Source: CAYVBJ01 sp964415185 (GTDB taxonomy: Bacteria > Bacteroidota > Rhodothermia > Balneolales > Balneolaceae). From it: 7,469 nt of DNA. A program made the translations under genes and the position numbers. Positions within the stretch are counted from its first letter, which is position 1, and every line of letters begins with the position of its first letter. Under the pieces are notes generated by a model. It did no database searches. It worked only from the letters and a program-made list of their open reading frames with translations, and had not been told where the DNA came from. Where the stretch lies: contig CAYPZI010000140.1 in assembly GCA_964415185.1 (NCBI GenBank), forward strand, positions 1 through 7,469. Reading direction: 5' to 3'. Shown one piece after another: positions 5,576 to 7,469 of the stretch.

Positions 5576-7042
5576 ATGAATTATTTAACATTTTCCGACC
5601 TTGGAATCAGTGCAGACTTTTTAAGGGCGGTATCCGATATGGGTTTTGAAACACCAACCAAAATTCAGGCCGCCGCAATTCCTCCTATCCTCGCAGGACT
5701 GGATGTAGCCGGCCAGGCGCAAACCGGAACCGGCAAAACCGCCGCATTCGGAATTCCGGCACTTGAAAAAACAGATGCCGAACTAAAAGAGGTTCAGGTG
5801 TTGATCCTTTGCCCGACACGTGAACTGGCTATCCAGGTAACCGGCGAACTGGGAAGGCTTGCAGTTCACAAAAAGGGAATTTTTGTAACGCCCGTCTATG
5901 GCGGCCAACCGATTAGCAGACAGTTAAAGGCCCTGAAACGGGGAACCCAGGTGGTGACAGGTACACCGGGCCGTATTATCGATCACCTGAAGCGTGGTAC
6001 TCTTTCGTTAAACCACCTGAAAATGGTAGTACTGGATGAAGCCGATGAGATGCTGAATATGGGTTTCAGGGAAGATATCGAAGAAATTCTCGGCTATTCG
6101 TCAGGCAAAGCACAAACGGTGATGTTTTCGGCTACGATGTCGAAAGCCATCAAAAAAATTATGCAGGAAAGGATGAGCAATCCTGAAATGATCAAAGTGG
6201 AAAGTGCATCCATAGCAGCTGAAGGGATTGACCAGTATCTCGTTGAAGTACGGGATTCGGTCAGGACGGAAGCCATTAACCGGATACTGGACCTTGAAGA
6301 ATTTCGGCTGGCCCTTATTTTTTGTAACACCAAACGGAAGTGTGATGAACTCCTGCTGGAAATGCAGTCGAGAGGATTTACTTGCGATGCCTTGCATGGC
6401 GATATGAACCAGCGGGTGAGAGACAAGGTGATGGACAAATTCCGCCGGCGCCAGATTGAGGTACTAATTGCAACCGATGTAGCGGCAAGAGGGCTGGATG
6501 TTGACGAAATCGACATTGTTTTTAATTACGATGTGCCGCAGGATCCCGAGTACTATGTACACCGGATCGGGCGTACGGGAAGGGCCGGCAACAAGGGCAA
6601 GGCCTATACATTTTCAAGCGGCAGGAAAAACAGGAACCTGAGGTATATTGAGCGGCAGATTAAAACCAGCCTCAAGACCATCCCGATGCCTTCGACACGT
6701 GAAGTGGAAGAAAAAAGAATGAGCGGCCAGATGGAACAGATTCTGAATACCTTGCAGGAAGGCGGACTCAGGCCATACATCGAGCAGCTTGAAGCTGTAG
6801 CTAATGAAGACTACACTCCTATTGAAATTGCCGCAGCACTGCTAAAGCTGAAAACAGGCGGAAAGCTTACACAGGAAAATGAGCCTGCTCAGGCCGGTGG
6901 AAATGAAAAGCGTCCGCGTAATAAATCCCGAAGTGGAAAAAAACGGAGAAATGACAAGAAGAAAAGCAGTCAAAGAAAGAAAAAACAGGAAAAGGAACCG
7001 TTTTACGCTCATTTTGAAAAAAAGGGAAGGAAAAGGAAATAG
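5576..7042 (+). CDS. DEAD-box ATP-dependent RNA helicase, CsdA/DeaD-like
   Basis: This 488-residue helicase contains the complete DEAD-box set. The first RecA domain has FETPTKIQ (Q motif, 24-31), AQTGTGKT (I, 48-55), PTRELA (Ia, 80-85), TPGR (Ib, 130-133), DEAD (II, 154-157) and SAT (III, 185-187). The second has LIFCNTKR (IV, 247-254), ATDVAARGLDV (V, 299-309) and HRIGRTGRAG (VI, 329-338). Residues 370-430 resemble the region after the core in CsdA/DeaD proteins, with PSTREVEEKR at 372-381. A DbpA-type RNA-binding domain is not evident; instead the last ~45 residues (444-488) are a Lys/Arg-rich tail likely to bind RNA. Such enzymes help ribosome assembly and mRNA turnover, often in the cold. 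It lies 23 bases after coaBC with no terminator between, so it is probably the last gene of that operon. Confidence 0.95.
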   Translation: MNYLTFSDLGISADFLRAVSDMGFETPTKIQAAAIPPILAGLDVAGQAQTGTGKTAAFGIPALEKTDAELKEVQVLILCPTRELAIQVTGELGRLAVHKKGIFVTPVYGGQPISRQLKALKRGTQVVTGTPGRIIDHLKRGTLSLNHLKMVVLDEADEMLNMGFREDIEEILGYSSGKAQTVMFSATMSKAIKKIMQERMSNPEMIKVESASIAAEGIDQYLVEVRDSVRTEAINRILDLEEFRLALIFCNTKRKCDELLLEMQSRGFTCDALHGDMNQRVRDKVMDKFRRRQIEVLIATDVAARGLDVDEIDIVFNYDVPQDPEYYVHRIGRTGRAGNKGKAYTFSSGRKNRNLRYIERQIKTSLKTIPMPSTREVEEKRMSGQMEQILNTLQEGGLRPYIEQLEAVANEDYTPIEIAAALLKLKTGGKLTQENEPAQAGGNEKRPRNKSRSGKKRRNDKKKSSQRKKKQEKEPFYAHFEKKGRKRK

Positions 7043-7054
7043 CATTGGAAACGG

Positions 7055-7081
7055 CCGGCCATTCCGTTGCTTTCCGGCCAT
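7055..7081. repeat. Short CCGGCCAT direct repeat with a GGCCGG/CCGGCC dyad
   Basis: CCGGCCAT occurs at 7055-7062 and 7074-7081, and GGCCGG (7053-7058) can pair with CCGGCC (7074-7079). This GC-rich patch starts right after the helicase stop and leads directly into the 25-bp tandem repeat, of which it may be a degenerate outer copy. Confidence 0.45.
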
Positions 7082-7139
7082 CCGCTGGAACCCACCCCTC
7101 GGATATCCGCTGGAACCCACCCCTCGGATATCCGCTGGA
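7081..7139. repeat. 25-bp direct tandem repeat, 2.4 copies
   Basis: Two identical 25-base units (7081-7105 and 7106-7130) each begin TCCGCTGGAACCC and end CCCCTCGGATA, and a third, truncated copy (TCCGCTGGA, 7131-7139) follows. Every junction forms the 10-base palindrome CGGATATCCG (7100-7109 and 7125-7134). The last copy can also pair with the sequence after it (ATCCGC 7130-7135 with GCGGAT 7141-7146). The repeats lie between the helicase stop codon and the operon terminator. There is no spacer, so this is not a CRISPR array. Its function is unknown. Confidence 0.9.
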
Positions 7140-7153
7140 CGCGGATTTCCGGG

Positions 7154-7180
7154 TCCCCTCCCCGGAGGGGAGCTTTTTTT
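7154..7180 (+). terminator. Rho-independent terminator of the yicC-to-helicase operon
   Basis: TCCCCTC (7154-7160) pairs with GAGGGGA (7165-7171) around a four-base CCCG loop, and seven T residues follow at 7174-7180. The T-tract is on the plus strand, so it serves the helicase operon. The opposite strand has no T-tract, so the minus-strand gene arriving from the right does not share it in the classical way. Confidence 0.88.
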
Positions 7181-7188
7181 ATTGTGAT

Positions 7189-7469
7189 TTAGAATGTATC
7201 AAATGCATCCGGATCAAACGTGATGCGCTTCACCTGGACATTGTCCAAATCTGTAAAATCAATACCGATCAGGGAGTTGTCGATCATTGAAAACGCGGAA
7301 AAGTGTGGAGGTACATTTCCGTAATAAGCTTTACCACTGTTCTGGTTAACAAAGATGATTGTCCCCGATTCACCGCCTGCATAGATGGTTTTAATTATTA
7401 TCCAGTCACCCTGTACCAAAAGGCTTTGGTTTAGCGGCAGTGTTTCAGAATCGACTATGGCATCATATG
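7189..7469 (-). CDS. C-terminal part of an unidentified protein (start outside the window)
   Basis: The frame is open from the right edge of the window to a TAA at 7189-7191, giving at least 92 residues with no start needed inside the window. It begins with YDAIVDSETLPLNQ and ends in FDPDAFDTF. The composition alternates hydrophobic and polar residues (DWIIIKTIYAG, GTIIFVNQNSG), suggesting a beta-rich fold, perhaps the end of an exported or surface domain. A TTG at 7417-7419 is an internal alternative start, but the open frame upstream makes a longer gene more likely. I do not recognise a family. It converges on the helicase operon, with its stop nine bases from that operon's T-tract. Confidence 0.6.
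   Translation of the reverse strand, partial: YDAIVDSETLPLNQSLLVQGDWIIIKTIYAGGESGTIIFVNQNSGKAYYGNVPPHFSAFSMIDNSLIGIDFTDLDNVQVKRITFDPDAFDTF

Noticed and set aside
6094..6516. A 140-codon minus-strand open frame opposite the helicase
   Set aside because: It covers helicase motifs III to V on the other strand. The Ser-rich composition is a typical antisense shadow and no ribosome site or family resemblance is seen.
7081..7139. Possible CRISPR array
   Set aside because: The units are directly adjacent with no unique spacers and there are no cas genes, so this is a simple tandem repeat.
6879..7290. Plus-strand open frames across the helicase end and the tandem repeat
   Set aside because: They are carried by the repeat (25 bases, so the frame shifts each copy) and run through the operon terminator; the translations look non-coding.

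Overview
The window looks like chromosome from a bacterium of the Bacteroidota/Balneolota (FCB) group. This is inferred from three things: the genes lack strong Shine-Dalgarno sites, an ECF sigma operon with a short single-pass partner is present, and the order is yicC-gmk-rpoZ-coaBC. I would guess Balneolota, but sequence searches would be needed to fix the lineage.

There are four blocks. (1) Positions 203-1657 hold a three-gene plus-strand operon: an ECF sigma factor, a small single-pass membrane protein that is probably its anti-sigma factor, and an exported Spy/CpxP-like protein. It lies between a terminator remnant at 1-20 and a strong terminator at about 1695-1732. The layout resembles the metal/envelope-stress modules known from CnrH-CnrY-CnrX. 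(2) Positions 1812-2462 hold a lone gene for a membrane-anchored protein whose C-terminal ~155 residues read as a prokaryotic STING cyclic-dinucleotide receptor (TM-STING type). No CD-NTase (cGAS-like) gene is in the window, so it appears to be an orphan or separated CBASS-type effector. This is the most interesting item. (3) Positions 2578-7042 hold a tight housekeeping operon: yicC (endoribonuclease), gmk (guanylate kinase, apparently TTG-started), rpoZ (RNA polymerase omega), coaBC (coenzyme A synthesis) and a DEAD-box RNA helicase with a basic tail. Junctions are overlaps or gaps of about 23 bases. After it come a 25-bp tandem repeat with an embedded palindrome and a rho-independent terminator at 7154-7180. 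(4) Positions 7189-7469 hold the C-terminal end of an unidentified minus-strand protein that converges on the operon and runs off the window.

The sigma operon and the STING gene look more AT-rich by eye than the helicase end. That is consistent with an accessory segment next to a core operon, but I did not compute base composition.
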